Assembly (NCBI RefSeq): GCF_900115305.1
Contig: NZ_FOVW01000008.1
Location: 124,001-188,000 of the forward strand
Reading direction: 5' to 3'
DNA length: 64,000 nt
From: Algoriphagus ornithinivorans
GTDB lineage: Bacteria; Bacteroidota; Bacteroidia; Cytophagales; Cyclobacteriaceae
The notes beneath the pieces are model-generated. The model ran no database searches. It saw nothing but the letters and a program-made list of their open reading frames with translations, and was not told the origin of the DNA. Shown piece by piece: positions 50,523-58,807 of this stretch; position 1 is the first letter of the stretch; each line of letters starts with the position of its first letter. The translations under genes were made by a program, and so were the position numbers.

Positions 50523-51836
50523 TCAATCAATTACATCCGCATACAGATCAAACTCCGTCGCCTCAGTTACTTTGGCATTGACAAAGTCACCTACTCTACA
50601 ATAATGCTTGGAAGCGTCTATCAGTACTTCATTATCTACCTCCACAGAGTCAAATTCTGTTCGGCCTACAAAGTAACCTCCTTCTTTTTTATCGATTAAG
50701 GCCTTGAAGGTCTTCCCAACTTTCTCCTGATTCAAGTCATAGGAGATTTGCTCCTGTACTTCCATCAAGTGATTCGCTCTATCCTGTTTTTCCTCTTGAG
50801 AAAGTTTGTCCTCCATACCAAAAGCATGGGTGTTTTCTTCATGGGAATAGGTAAATACTCCCAATCGCTCAAATTTCATTCGCTCCACAAAGTCCACCAT
50901 CTCTTGAAATTCTTTTTCACCTTCGCCAGGATGCCCAGCTATTAGGGTAGTACGGATGGCTATTTCAGGAATCATTTCGCGAATTCTATAGATCAATTCC
51001 TCTTGCTTTTCTCGGGTAGTTCCACGTCGCATGGCTTTCAATACATCTGTAGAACCATGCTGCAAAGGAATGTCCAAGTAATTACAAATATTGGATCGCT
51101 CCTTCATCACTTCAATCACATCCATCGGAAAGCCGGTTGGGTATGCATAATGCAGACGAATCCAATCGATTCCTTCCACGTCTGAAAGCTGTCTTAAGAG
51201 TTGGGCCAGATTTCGCTTTTTATACAAGTCCAAACCGTAATAGGTCGAATCCTGAGCAATCAACAACAATTCCTTGGTTCCCTGAGCAGCCTTATGCTGA
51301 GCTTCTTTCACCAATTCTTCGATAGGTCTGGACACGTGTCCACCTCTCATCAGAGGAATCGCACAAAAGGAACAAGGGCGGTCACAACCCTCGGAGATTT
51401 TCATGTAGGCATAATGCGCCGAGTGAGTTAGTAGTCGCTCCCCAACCAATTCATGCTTGTAATCTGCTTTGAATTTCTTCAAAATAGCAGGCAAATCCCG
51501 TGTTCCAAAAAATGCATCGACTTGAGGAATCTCCTTTTCCAAATCGTCTTTGTACCGCTGAGAAAGACAGCCGGTCACATATACTTTATCCACCAAGCCC
51601 TGCTCTTTTGCATCCACATATTGAAGGATAGTATCTATAGATTCTTGCTTGGCATTGTCTATAAATCCGCAAGTATTAATGATAATGATATTATTATCAT
51701 CTGAGCTGGACTCGTGGCTGGCATTGATTCCATTTCCTTTCAACTGGGTTAAAAGCACTTCGGAATCCACCAGGTTTTTGGAGCAACCCATGGTGATGAT
51801 ATTGACTTTGTCTTTCTTTAATGTTCTCGCTTTCAC
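50523..51836 (-). CDS. rimO: Ribosomal protein S12 methylthiotransferase RimO
   Basis: A 437-residue radical-SAM enzyme that methylthiolates Asp88 of S12. It has an N-terminal UPF0004 cluster domain (TMGCSKNLVDSEVL, INTCGFIDNAKQESID, VTGCLSQRY), radical-SAM CxxxCxxC (SEGCDRPCSFCAIP) and a C-terminal TRAM domain. The start GTG at 51836 (reading KARTLKKDKVNI) is chosen. The ATG eight codons upstream overlaps the -7 promoter box at 51858-51865. Confidence 0.93.
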   Translation of the reverse strand: MKARTLKKDKVNIITMGCSKNLVDSEVLLTQLKGNGINASHESSSDDNNIIIINTCGFIDNAKQESIDTILQYVDAKEQGLVDKVYVTGCLSQRYKDDLEKEIPQVDAFFGTRDLPAILKKFKADYKHELVGERLLTHSAHYAYMKISEGCDRPCSFCAIPLMRGGHVSRPIEELVKEAQHKAAQGTKELLLIAQDSTYYGLDLYKKRNLAQLLRQLSDVEGIDWIRLHYAYPTGFPMDVIEVMKERSNICNYLDIPLQHGSTDVLKAMRRGTTREKQEELIYRIREMIPEIAIRTTLIAGHPGEGEKEFQEMVDFVERMKFERLGVFTYSHEENTHAFGMEDKLSQEEKQDRANHLMEVQEQISYDLNQEKVGKTFKALIDKKEGGYFVGRTEFDSVEVDNEVLIDASKHYCRVGDFVNAKVTEATEFDLYADVID

Positions 51837-51857
51837 TTTGTTCCTCGATTTGGGATG

Positions 51858-51865
51858 CAAAGGTA
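51858..51865 (-). promoter_or_regulatory. Bacteroidota-type -7 box for rimO
   Basis: The reverse strand reads TACCTTTG, an exact TAnnTTTG. It overlaps the first possible ATG of rimO and so argues for the internal GTG start at 51836. Confidence 0.55.
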
Positions 51866-51939
51866 ATGATTTTTGATGCGGAAAGGTTTCAGAAACAAGA
51901 AATTGAATGAGAACTGTTTCTGATTTTTGTATGCAATTT

Positions 51940-52725
51940 TCAATCAGTTTTTAGGATAGTTTCCCACAATATCAAGCCATGGGCAGGTGCTGCAGGTATT
52001 ATTCCCCAATCCTGCGTGGGATTTTCCAATCTTTGAGTAATATCCTCCCTTTTCCACTCTCCTGAGCCCGCATACCAAATAGCCCGCATGATTTTTCTAA
52101 CCTGATGATGCAAGAATCCTTTTCCTTTGATTTCCATCATCCACTGGTTTTTTGGGAAAAATTCGCCTTGAAAATCATTAGAATCGGAAATTCTACAGGA
52201 AATTACTTCCCTTCGATAATTGGATTTATTCACTGAAGGCGTACAAAATGCCCTAAAATCATATTCCCCTCGAAAAAGAGAAGCCGCGTCTTTCATTTTC
52301 TCTATATCCGACTCTCCGAATAGGGTAGCCATATAGGCTGATGCAAATGAATGAGTGGACGCTGTCGAAAAATAGTAGCGATATGTTTTGGCTTCGATTT
52401 GCTTGATTAAATTGAAGTCTCTGTTTACTTCCCTCACTTCTAACAACTGAATCTCTACTGCTAGATTTTCATTCAGACTTGCGAGATAAATAGTCCAATC
52501 TACAGCTTCTTTGGAAAAAAATTGGAAGTAACCATGCCTGCAACTCACCCCCGAATCTGTTCTACTTCCTCCTAGGATAGTAAAGTCGTCATTTCCCAAA
52601 ACAAATCTAAAAACCCGCTCTAGTTTCCCTTGAACGGTAGGTTGTCCTTTTTGAATAGCCCATCCTTTGAATCGGGCTCCATAATAGGATAAGGAAAATA
52701 GGTAAGTAAAGGGTCTGGTCTGCAA
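51940..52725 (-). CDS. truA: tRNA pseudouridine synthase A
   Basis: A 261-residue enzyme forming pseudouridine at tRNA positions 38-40. The catalytic Asp lies in GSRTDSGVSCRHGYFQF, and LSYYGARFKGWAIQKGQPTVQGKLE and GKGFLHHQVRKIMRAIWYAG are conserved. The only start consistent with the frame is TTG at 52725, since a stop lies three codons upstream and no ATG follows within the conserved part. Confidence 0.9.
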   Translation of the reverse strand: MQTRPFTYLFSLSYYGARFKGWAIQKGQPTVQGKLERVFRFVLGNDDFTILGGSRTDSGVSCRHGYFQFFSKEAVDWTIYLASLNENLAVEIQLLEVREVNRDFNLIKQIEAKTYRYYFSTASTHSFASAYMATLFGESDIEKMKDAASLFRGEYDFRAFCTPSVNKSNYRREVISCRISDSNDFQGEFFPKNQWMMEIKGKGFLHHQVRKIMRAIWYAGSGEWKREDITQRLENPTQDWGIIPAAPAHGLILWETILKTD

Positions 52726-52807
52726 AACTTCTGATTATTAAACCTTTGCAAGGTTTGAAAGAGCTAAAGGTTTGTGTAAATTGAAGGTAAACCCAAAATT
52801 ACTGACT

Positions 52808-53389
52808 ATGAAAGCATTTTTGAGTCTTTTTATGATTTTAGCAGCTTTTTCTGCCTTTTCTCAATCTCAACCTTCCAAGGATATACAAATAAAAATGGCA
52901 GTATTGGCCGCTCCGGAAGATCAAAGAGCTAATGCCACTGTATATGGATATGCCGATGGAAAAATTGTATTGCTGCGACAAGGAAACAATGAAACGGTCT
53001 GCTTGGCAGATGATCCCAGCCGGGAAGGGCTAAGTGTAGCATGCTATCACAAAAGTGCCCAAGCATTTATGGCAAGAGGTTGGAAATTGCGAGAGGAAGG
53101 CAAATCAGCTCAGGAAATCTTTGATATCAGAGAGGCAGAAGCCAAAGCCAAGAAATTAAAACTCCCCGACCAGGGAAGTGTGCTGCATGCCTTAACGGCG
53201 GATGAATCTGATATAAACTGGACTAATGGCGAGGTGAAAAATTCCTACATACGTTCTGTGGTCTACATCCCTTGGGCAACTACTGAAAGTACCGGTCTCC
53301 CCTTAAAACCAGCCAGCCCCGGACTTCCATGGATCATGGACCCCGGCACCCATCGAGCTCATATCATGATTAATCCCAAGCGTGACTGA
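52808..53389 (+). CDS. Small exported protein of unknown function
   Basis: A 193-residue protein with a signal peptide (MKAFLSLFMILAAFSAFSQ). The mature part includes KMAVLAAPEDQRANATVYGYADGKIVLLRQGNNETVCLADDPS and a C-terminal PWIMDPGTHRAHIMI segment, mixed alpha/beta. No family is recognised. ATG at 52808 is chosen over one twelve codons upstream, because it starts the signal peptide. It is convergent with the GH5 gene. Confidence 0.6.
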   Translation: MKAFLSLFMILAAFSAFSQSQPSKDIQIKMAVLAAPEDQRANATVYGYADGKIVLLRQGNNETVCLADDPSREGLSVACYHKSAQAFMARGWKLREEGKSAQEIFDIREAEAKAKKLKLPDQGSVLHALTADESDINWTNGEVKNSYIRSVVYIPWATTESTGLPLKPASPGLPWIMDPGTHRAHIMINPKRD

Positions 53390-53402
53390 ATTGAGTTGAA
53401 AC

Positions 53403-54413
53403 TCACTTGTTACCTTTAGTGCTTTTCGAATGGTGGATGAGGGACTTAATTCCAAAATTACCTTCCCATTCCCATATAAATCCCGGGATATCATATTTAT
53501 GAAGAGTGGCACTGACATCTTCCAGGTATCTTTTTCTGGATGCAGGATCAGCATTTTTACTGACGCCGTATTCTGTACACCAAATTGAAACCTGATTTTG
53601 TTTCGCCCATTCAGAAATTTGGCTGATTTTATCTTCAATGGCTAGCATATTTCCTGTTTGATAATAATCCCTCAGGTTGATTTCCCCGGATGTACCTTTA
53701 GCCTTAGGATTCAGGGAAGGTATTTTTCCTTCTTCAAAAGGATAGGGAATTCCCCTTGTTGAGTTTTGATTTCCCGTCCACGGAGTTCCCTGATGAGTAA
53801 AAATGAAGGGCTCATAAAAATGAAAAGTGTAGATGATATTTCCGAAACCAGTTAAAGGTCTCATTCTACTCAATTCGTACAAGCTATTATAATTGGTCGC
53901 TCCGATGATGATAGGGATATCTGGCTTAACTTCTCTGATTTCAGGAAGCAGTTCCATCAAAATATTTTCCCAAGTATCCGGATTTACTAAGGGCTCATTT
54001 ACTAATTCTATAGCCAGATATTTTGTGTCAAAACTTATTTTTTTTAGCACGCTCAGCCAATTAGATTTAATCACGCTACTATGCGATTGCCAATTGTTTC
54101 TATTCAATTCCGAATCGAAATTGCAAAGTATAATTTGGAGCCTTTCTTTTTCTGTAAAACGGATAAGGGACTCAAGCTCAGATAAAAATCTGGGGTTAGA
54201 CTGAAGATGGTAAGAGAGAGCTACGGGAAGCCTGATATGTGTGTAACCCTTTTTTTGAATATTTTTTATTTCCCGAGTTAATTCAGCACTTTTAAATCTC
54301 GGAGAATCCCACGACCTTTCCATACCTGATAGATTAACCTTATCTGCTATCGTTTGGGATTGAGTCAATTGGCAAAGGAAAGTCAACAGAATTAGATATA
54401 ATAATTTGATCAA
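53403..54413 (-). CDS. Glycoside hydrolase family 5 (cellulase-like)
   Basis: A 336-residue exported glycanase (signal peptide IKLLYLILLTFLCQLTQSQ). The acid/base lies in LAIELVNEPLVNPDTW and the nucleophile in SIWCTEYGVSKNAD, with GYTHIRLPVAL and IIYTFHFYEPF as the other conserved strands. GH5 members cleave beta-1,4-glucans, mannans and related chains. It is divergent from a BcsB/GT2 polysaccharide gene set, so a BcsZ-like editing role is likely. The precise substrate is not known. Confidence 0.85.
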   Translation of the reverse strand: MIKLLYLILLTFLCQLTQSQTIADKVNLSGMERSWDSPRFKSAELTREIKNIQKKGYTHIRLPVALSYHLQSNPRFLSELESLIRFTEKERLQIILCNFDSELNRNNWQSHSSVIKSNWLSVLKKISFDTKYLAIELVNEPLVNPDTWENILMELLPEIREVKPDIPIIIGATNYNSLYELSRMRPLTGFGNIIYTFHFYEPFIFTHQGTPWTGNQNSTRGIPYPFEEGKIPSLNPKAKGTSGEINLRDYYQTGNMLAIEDKISQISEWAKQNQVSIWCTEYGVSKNADPASRKRYLEDVSATLHKYDIPGFIWEWEGNFGIKSLIHHSKSTKGNK

Positions 54414-54543
54414 AGTATGTAATTAATAGATGTTTAACTGGAAAGCAATAAGGGAATTATTTGGGAAAATGAGATAACTCCATGATAAACCAATTAATCT
54501 TTTTATCTTAATCAGCATAAACTTTTAGAATAACGAGCACTTA

Positions 54544-55899
54544 ATGAATTTAATTTCACAGACCTCAGCTTTTCAGTCAGGAGATCTTGAAAAAGCATAT
54601 AGCAAAAAAACCTGGGACGCAGCAGAGTATATTTATTGGGGAATTATCAGCCTTTTAATTGGCTTTTTTATCCTCGAGTTTTTTGTCCTCAAAACTACCT
54701 GGCAAGTCACATTTATCTTTAAAGTGATTTTGATTTTATTGGGTTTTTTATCCTACAATATCATCAAACCCCAGATCAAATCTCCTGATTGGTTGATTTT
54801 CGGATACTTACTTTTATTTTCTTCCTACTGCTTTAATATCATTCATCTCCATTCAGGATTTGTGGTTACCCTCTATTTTACCATTTTAACATTGGTCATA
54901 GGTTCCTCTAATTACCTGGTATTCTGGAATTCCCGATTTGCTTTTGGATTGGTAGTCAGCATTTTGATCATGTTTATGATTTTTGAATGGCAGGATGATT
55001 TCGTCAACCTAGAAGCCAACTTAAATCTAGGGGGATATGCCTTCTTTTCACTTCTAGTCTTAACTGCGTTTATTCCTGATGCCAGAAAAAGGAATTATAC
55101 ACTTAATCTGGAAAGAGATTTAAAAAAGGATGAAGCCATTGGAAAGCTCAATAAGAAAGTCAATGAGGTTCAATTGAAATTGGTTGAGATTGAACAATTG
55201 TTAAAAATAGACCGTGAAAAAGATCAAATTCTCCGTCACGACATCAAAAATAAAATCACCAATATCCTAGGCTTGTCCAAACTCATTGATGAAAGTGGTA
55301 CCGCATTGGAAGAGGAAGAGCAGAATTATCTTCAACTTTTAAAGGAAGTAAGTACAGATTTATTAACTGATGTGGATAATATTTTCGGAAATGACGAAGA
55401 AAATTCGGATATGCACCTACGTTTAGCTATTCAAAACACTAACCTGAAGAGCAGTTTCAAAAAGGTAAAAAGTTTACTCAAACCAAGATTGGAAGCTGGA
55501 GGTGTGGAATTAGATTTTTCGACTGAAAATACTGATTCATCTATTCTTGCAGATCCTTATGTTTTTGTGAACCTGATCGAAAAAATACTCAATTATCTTA
55601 TCGACTGGTCTAAAACAAACCATAAGGTAATCCTTTTGACCAAAGATTTGGATTCCCGAGTGAGGATTGAAATCCTTGCTCCTTCCGCAAAAATCCCTGC
55701 AAGTGTATTAAATCAGATCTTCAAGCCATTGGATGAATTTGAAATTCAATCCAGCTTCGCTCCCCCACAAGGCTTAGGCTTGCAAATAGCCAAAAACCTG
55801 ACAGAAAAAATGGGAGGCTATTTTAAATACACCACTAGTATGACCGAAGGCGTAACCTTCAAATTAGAATTCCCTAAATCATCACAGCCTGTTTCTTAA
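54544..55899 (+). CDS. Membrane histidine-kinase-like protein, likely pseudokinase
   Basis: A 451-residue protein with six to seven membrane helices (~30-178), a coiled coil (~190-228), a phospho-acceptor-like box RHDIKNKITNILG (His232) and a C-terminal HATPase-like fold. The G-box QGLGLQIAKNLTEKMGG remains. The N-box expected as NxxxNAxKxS reads NLIEKILNYLIDWS, without the Asn-Ala core. The D-box DxGxG is replaced by APSAKIP. ATP binding is therefore doubtful. It is the first gene of the polysaccharide operon, 13 nt before the BcsB-like gene. Confidence 0.8.
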   Translation: MNLISQTSAFQSGDLEKAYSKKTWDAAEYIYWGIISLLIGFFILEFFVLKTTWQVTFIFKVILILLGFLSYNIIKPQIKSPDWLIFGYLLLFSSYCFNIIHLHSGFVVTLYFTILTLVIGSSNYLVFWNSRFAFGLVVSILIMFMIFEWQDDFVNLEANLNLGGYAFFSLLVLTAFIPDARKRNYTLNLERDLKKDEAIGKLNKKVNEVQLKLVEIEQLLKIDREKDQILRHDIKNKITNILGLSKLIDESGTALEEEEQNYLQLLKEVSTDLLTDVDNIFGNDEENSDMHLRLAIQNTNLKSSFKKVKSLLKPRLEAGGVELDFSTENTDSSILADPYVFVNLIEKILNYLIDWSKTNHKVILLTKDLDSRVRIEILAPSAKIPASVLNQIFKPLDEFEIQSSFAPPQGLGLQIAKNLTEKMGGYFKYTTSMTEGVTFKLEFPKSSQPVS

Positions 55900-55911
55900 C
55901 CAATTAAATTA

Positions 55912-57975
55912 ATGGCCAGAATCTCTACCAAAGCCACTTCTGTTTTTCTTCTTTTCCTAATTCTTGGAATTTCAAATTTTGCAAACGGACAAACCAACGA
56001 ATCCCCATTTTCGGATTTTGGTTACCCAGAGCAGTCTGTAATTTATGGTCCAAGAGCCGGCACCGTTTTTTACTTTAAACACAAGCCCAGAAGAGACTAT
56101 GAAAACAGCTATGTTCATCTGGAAATTATTCCTTCTCAGCTGATTGAGAAAAAACAAAGCACCATCACTTTCCTGGTTGGGGACAGACCTGTTCTTTCAA
56201 CATTTATTGGGCAGTATTCTGATACCATTCGAGTGGATTTGCCTTTAAAAAGATCTGATATGGCTTCCGGCTTTGTGAAATTGGAGGTAAAATCCAATCT
56301 CTTCCTGAGAGATGAAGACTGTAGAGATTATGATGAAACCGGAATCTGGCTGGAAATCACTCCAGAATCTTTCCTTTTAGAAAATTTCATCAGCTACCCT
56401 AAGGAGCTTCCGGCATGGACTATTGAAGAGTTTTTACCAGAAGTGGAGCGAATTCTTATCCCAAAAGAAAGTCTAGCAAGTCAACTAGAGGTCGCATCCT
56501 ACCTCCATTATTTCTTCAGGGAGCGAATTGGAGTCAATCTTCCGGTAGAATATTTGGATAAAAGCAATGTTAAATTAATCCACAGAGCGCTAGTGATAGG
56601 CAGCGGAACAGAAATCCAAAAAGCTTTCTCTGAAGAAAAATCCTTTGGAAACACAGCTGGACAGGGTGAAATTAAGATGCATTACACCTCACAAACTGAT
56701 AGCTTAACTGCCACGCCTTTCTTCACTTCAAGTATGCTTTTAACTGGTCCGGATGTCAGCTCCATTGAAAAAGCTATTCAGTTTTTATTCAATAGCGATT
56801 TAACTTCCTCCGCACTTACGGATCATGTCAAAGTAAATAAGTCAGTTGAAAAAACTCTTCAATATAATTACACTCTCAAAAACACCTACAACCTAGAGGA
56901 ATTGGGGATGGACACTGAGATGATGACTGGAATGGGGAAAATCAGAAAAAACCTAACCCTTCCTTCTTATCTGTCCAAAGCAACTCTCAGGTCTTTGCAA
57001 TTGCAACTGAAGATCAACCATAAACCCGTATCAGCTTCTGAAAGTGGTTTTGCCAACATCTACATCAACAATGACCTTATCGGAACTTATAGACTGAATG
57101 AAACGGGCATATTACAGGTTCAGGTAAGCCCTAATCGAGTTACATTCGCTACAGGAAGCTATTTGGGAATTGAATATATTTACGTCCCTGCGGGAGGTAT
57201 CTGCAACACTAATGCTTCAGAATTCTATGCTCAAATAGATCCTTTGGAGTCCTTTTTAAGCCCTGTATTCTACAGAAACACTCCATTGACTTTCGCATCA
57301 TTCCCAAAAAACTTTGAAGGGTCTCCAGTGGAAATTTGGTATGATTATGCAGTTAGCCCAAAAGAAATCCCTAGCATTTCAAAGCTAATTCAATTGATCA
57401 ACACCCGTTATTCCGGCCAATCGGGCTTCTATTTCCCTAAAATCAATGCTGTCAGCACAGCCAATCAGGTAGCAGATGGCAATACTAATAAAGTGCTTTT
57501 AACTGCTTCCCCTGAAAATTATAATGACATTTTCAAGGAAGATCAGTACATCAGATTTTACAAGGATAGTATTTCCTATAAATCAGATGAAGTCAAACGC
57601 TTTTTCAACGTGAGTTATGGGGATGATTTGGCTTTCATTCAGCTCTTCAATCATAATGGAAGCAAGTTTATGATGGTCAGCAACCAGGCTAGAAATACAG
57701 AAGCTATGGAAATGGCCCTTAATGGTGTGCAGGATCAGTTTCTAACAAATTCAGGGAATGTCCTAATATCCAATCCAAAGCGATATTTCTTCTTTGATCT
57801 AAGATTCAAAACAGTCCTGGATGAAGAAATGGATAGTCAAAATAGATTCCTTTCATTCTGGGAAACCTATAGACTTTTCATTATCGTGGTAGTAATCACA
57901 GTTATCATTGTATTGCTCTCTTATATTTTCAAAAAATCAGAGTCTTCCAAAAAGAATATTGAGGATGCGCGCTAA
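55912..57975 (+). CDS. BcsB-like cellulose synthase accessory protein
   Basis: A 687-residue periplasmic protein with a signal peptide (FLLFLILGISNFANGQ), a long beta-sandwich region and a single C-terminal membrane helix (LFIIVVVITVIIVLLSYIF) followed by a short basic tail. The layout and segments such as FLRDEDCRDYDETGIWLEI and GGICNTNASEFYAQIDP match BcsB, which guides nascent glucan through the periplasm and docks on the GT2 synthase. Canonical BcsB is ~740 residues, so the length is close. It is in an operon with the synthase. Confidence 0.8.
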   Translation: MARISTKATSVFLLFLILGISNFANGQTNESPFSDFGYPEQSVIYGPRAGTVFYFKHKPRRDYENSYVHLEIIPSQLIEKKQSTITFLVGDRPVLSTFIGQYSDTIRVDLPLKRSDMASGFVKLEVKSNLFLRDEDCRDYDETGIWLEITPESFLLENFISYPKELPAWTIEEFLPEVERILIPKESLASQLEVASYLHYFFRERIGVNLPVEYLDKSNVKLIHRALVIGSGTEIQKAFSEEKSFGNTAGQGEIKMHYTSQTDSLTATPFFTSSMLLTGPDVSSIEKAIQFLFNSDLTSSALTDHVKVNKSVEKTLQYNYTLKNTYNLEELGMDTEMMTGMGKIRKNLTLPSYLSKATLRSLQLQLKINHKPVSASESGFANIYINNDLIGTYRLNETGILQVQVSPNRVTFATGSYLGIEYIYVPAGGICNTNASEFYAQIDPLESFLSPVFYRNTPLTFASFPKNFEGSPVEIWYDYAVSPKEIPSISKLIQLINTRYSGQSGFYFPKINAVSTANQVADGNTNKVLLTASPENYNDIFKEDQYIRFYKDSISYKSDEVKRFFNVSYGDDLAFIQLFNHNGSKFMMVSNQARNTEAMEMALNGVQDQFLTNSGNVLISNPKRYFFFDLRFKTVLDEEMDSQNRFLSFWETYRLFIIVVVITVIIVLLSYIFKKSESSKKNIEDAR

Positions 57976-58807
57976 AAGAAACTATTTTTTCATTTTTCTC
58001 TTCGCCCTTTTTGCGACAGAAACTTTGGCTCAAAACCCCTGGCAACAAGACAGGGGTCAAGCCTTGATTTCTCCTTATTTGAGTAATTACAGGGCTGATG
58101 CCTATAGAGACAGAAATGGGACAAAAATTCCTTTCGAAAATAATGGGCAATTCCAGAACTATAATCCACGAATTTATTTTAGCCTTCCACTAGGTGGTTA
58201 CAAAGTAAATATTTTCGGCTCCATCCCAATGTTCTTCAATACTTACGAAGATTCACAGCGAAAGCAACAAAATACTGACCTAGGTGACTTAGAATTGGGA
58301 TTGAGATTTCATCTGAAAGAGCTTAAAAACCATTATTTGATGGGCTCTGTAACAGGTTTCATTCCGGCCTATCAAAACAACCAACTTCCTTTTGCTGGCT
58401 ATGACCAATTTGGAATGGAAGGAAGGTTGATACTGAGTGGAACCGCACCTTGGATGGGGGAGTACAACAATTTTCATAAAATCGAAGCCGGTTTTCGCTA
58501 TTTCTTTCCTAGTGACCCAGCTCAAATTAGACTTTATTCCTCACAGGGCATTCGCTTGGGCAAGGGTTTTGTCTTAATGGGTGAGTTAGACGGGATTTTC
58601 TCCTTCAGCGATGACAGTGAGTTCTTCGAAAATAACCTTCAGCTGGTAGCAGATTTCAGCATGCTCAAAGCTGCAGCAAATTTAGGTTATGAATTCACTC
58701 CGAAAATCTCGCTTTATGGAGGTTTATTCCATGATATTTTAAATAGAAATTCAGGTATAGGAAGAGGTTTTCAGGTCTTCTCGGTCATTAGAATTGATTC
58801 CAAATGA
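57965..58807 (+). CDS. Outer-membrane beta-barrel protein, possible polysaccharide export porin
   Basis: A 280-residue protein with a signal peptide (NYFFIFLFALFATETLAQ) and strand-rich mature sequence (PRIYFSLPLGGYKVNIFGSIPMFF, LGDLELGLRFHL, KIEAGFRYFFPS) ending FQVFSVIRIDSK. It resembles a transporter-type outer-membrane barrel. Its start overlaps the BcsB-like stop by 11 nt, and its stop overlaps the synthase ATG by 4 nt. Place in the operon suggests it takes the role BcsC has elsewhere, but TPRs are absent. Function is inferred. Confidence 0.65.
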   Translation: MRAKRNYFFIFLFALFATETLAQNPWQQDRGQALISPYLSNYRADAYRDRNGTKIPFENNGQFQNYNPRIYFSLPLGGYKVNIFGSIPMFFNTYEDSQRKQQNTDLGDLELGLRFHLKELKNHYLMGSVTGFIPAYQNNQLPFAGYDQFGMEGRLILSGTAPWMGEYNNFHKIEAGFRYFFPSDPAQIRLYSSQGIRLGKGFVLMGELDGIFSFSDDSEFFENNLQLVADFSMLKAAANLGYEFTPKISLYGGLFHDILNRNSGIGRGFQVFSVIRIDSK

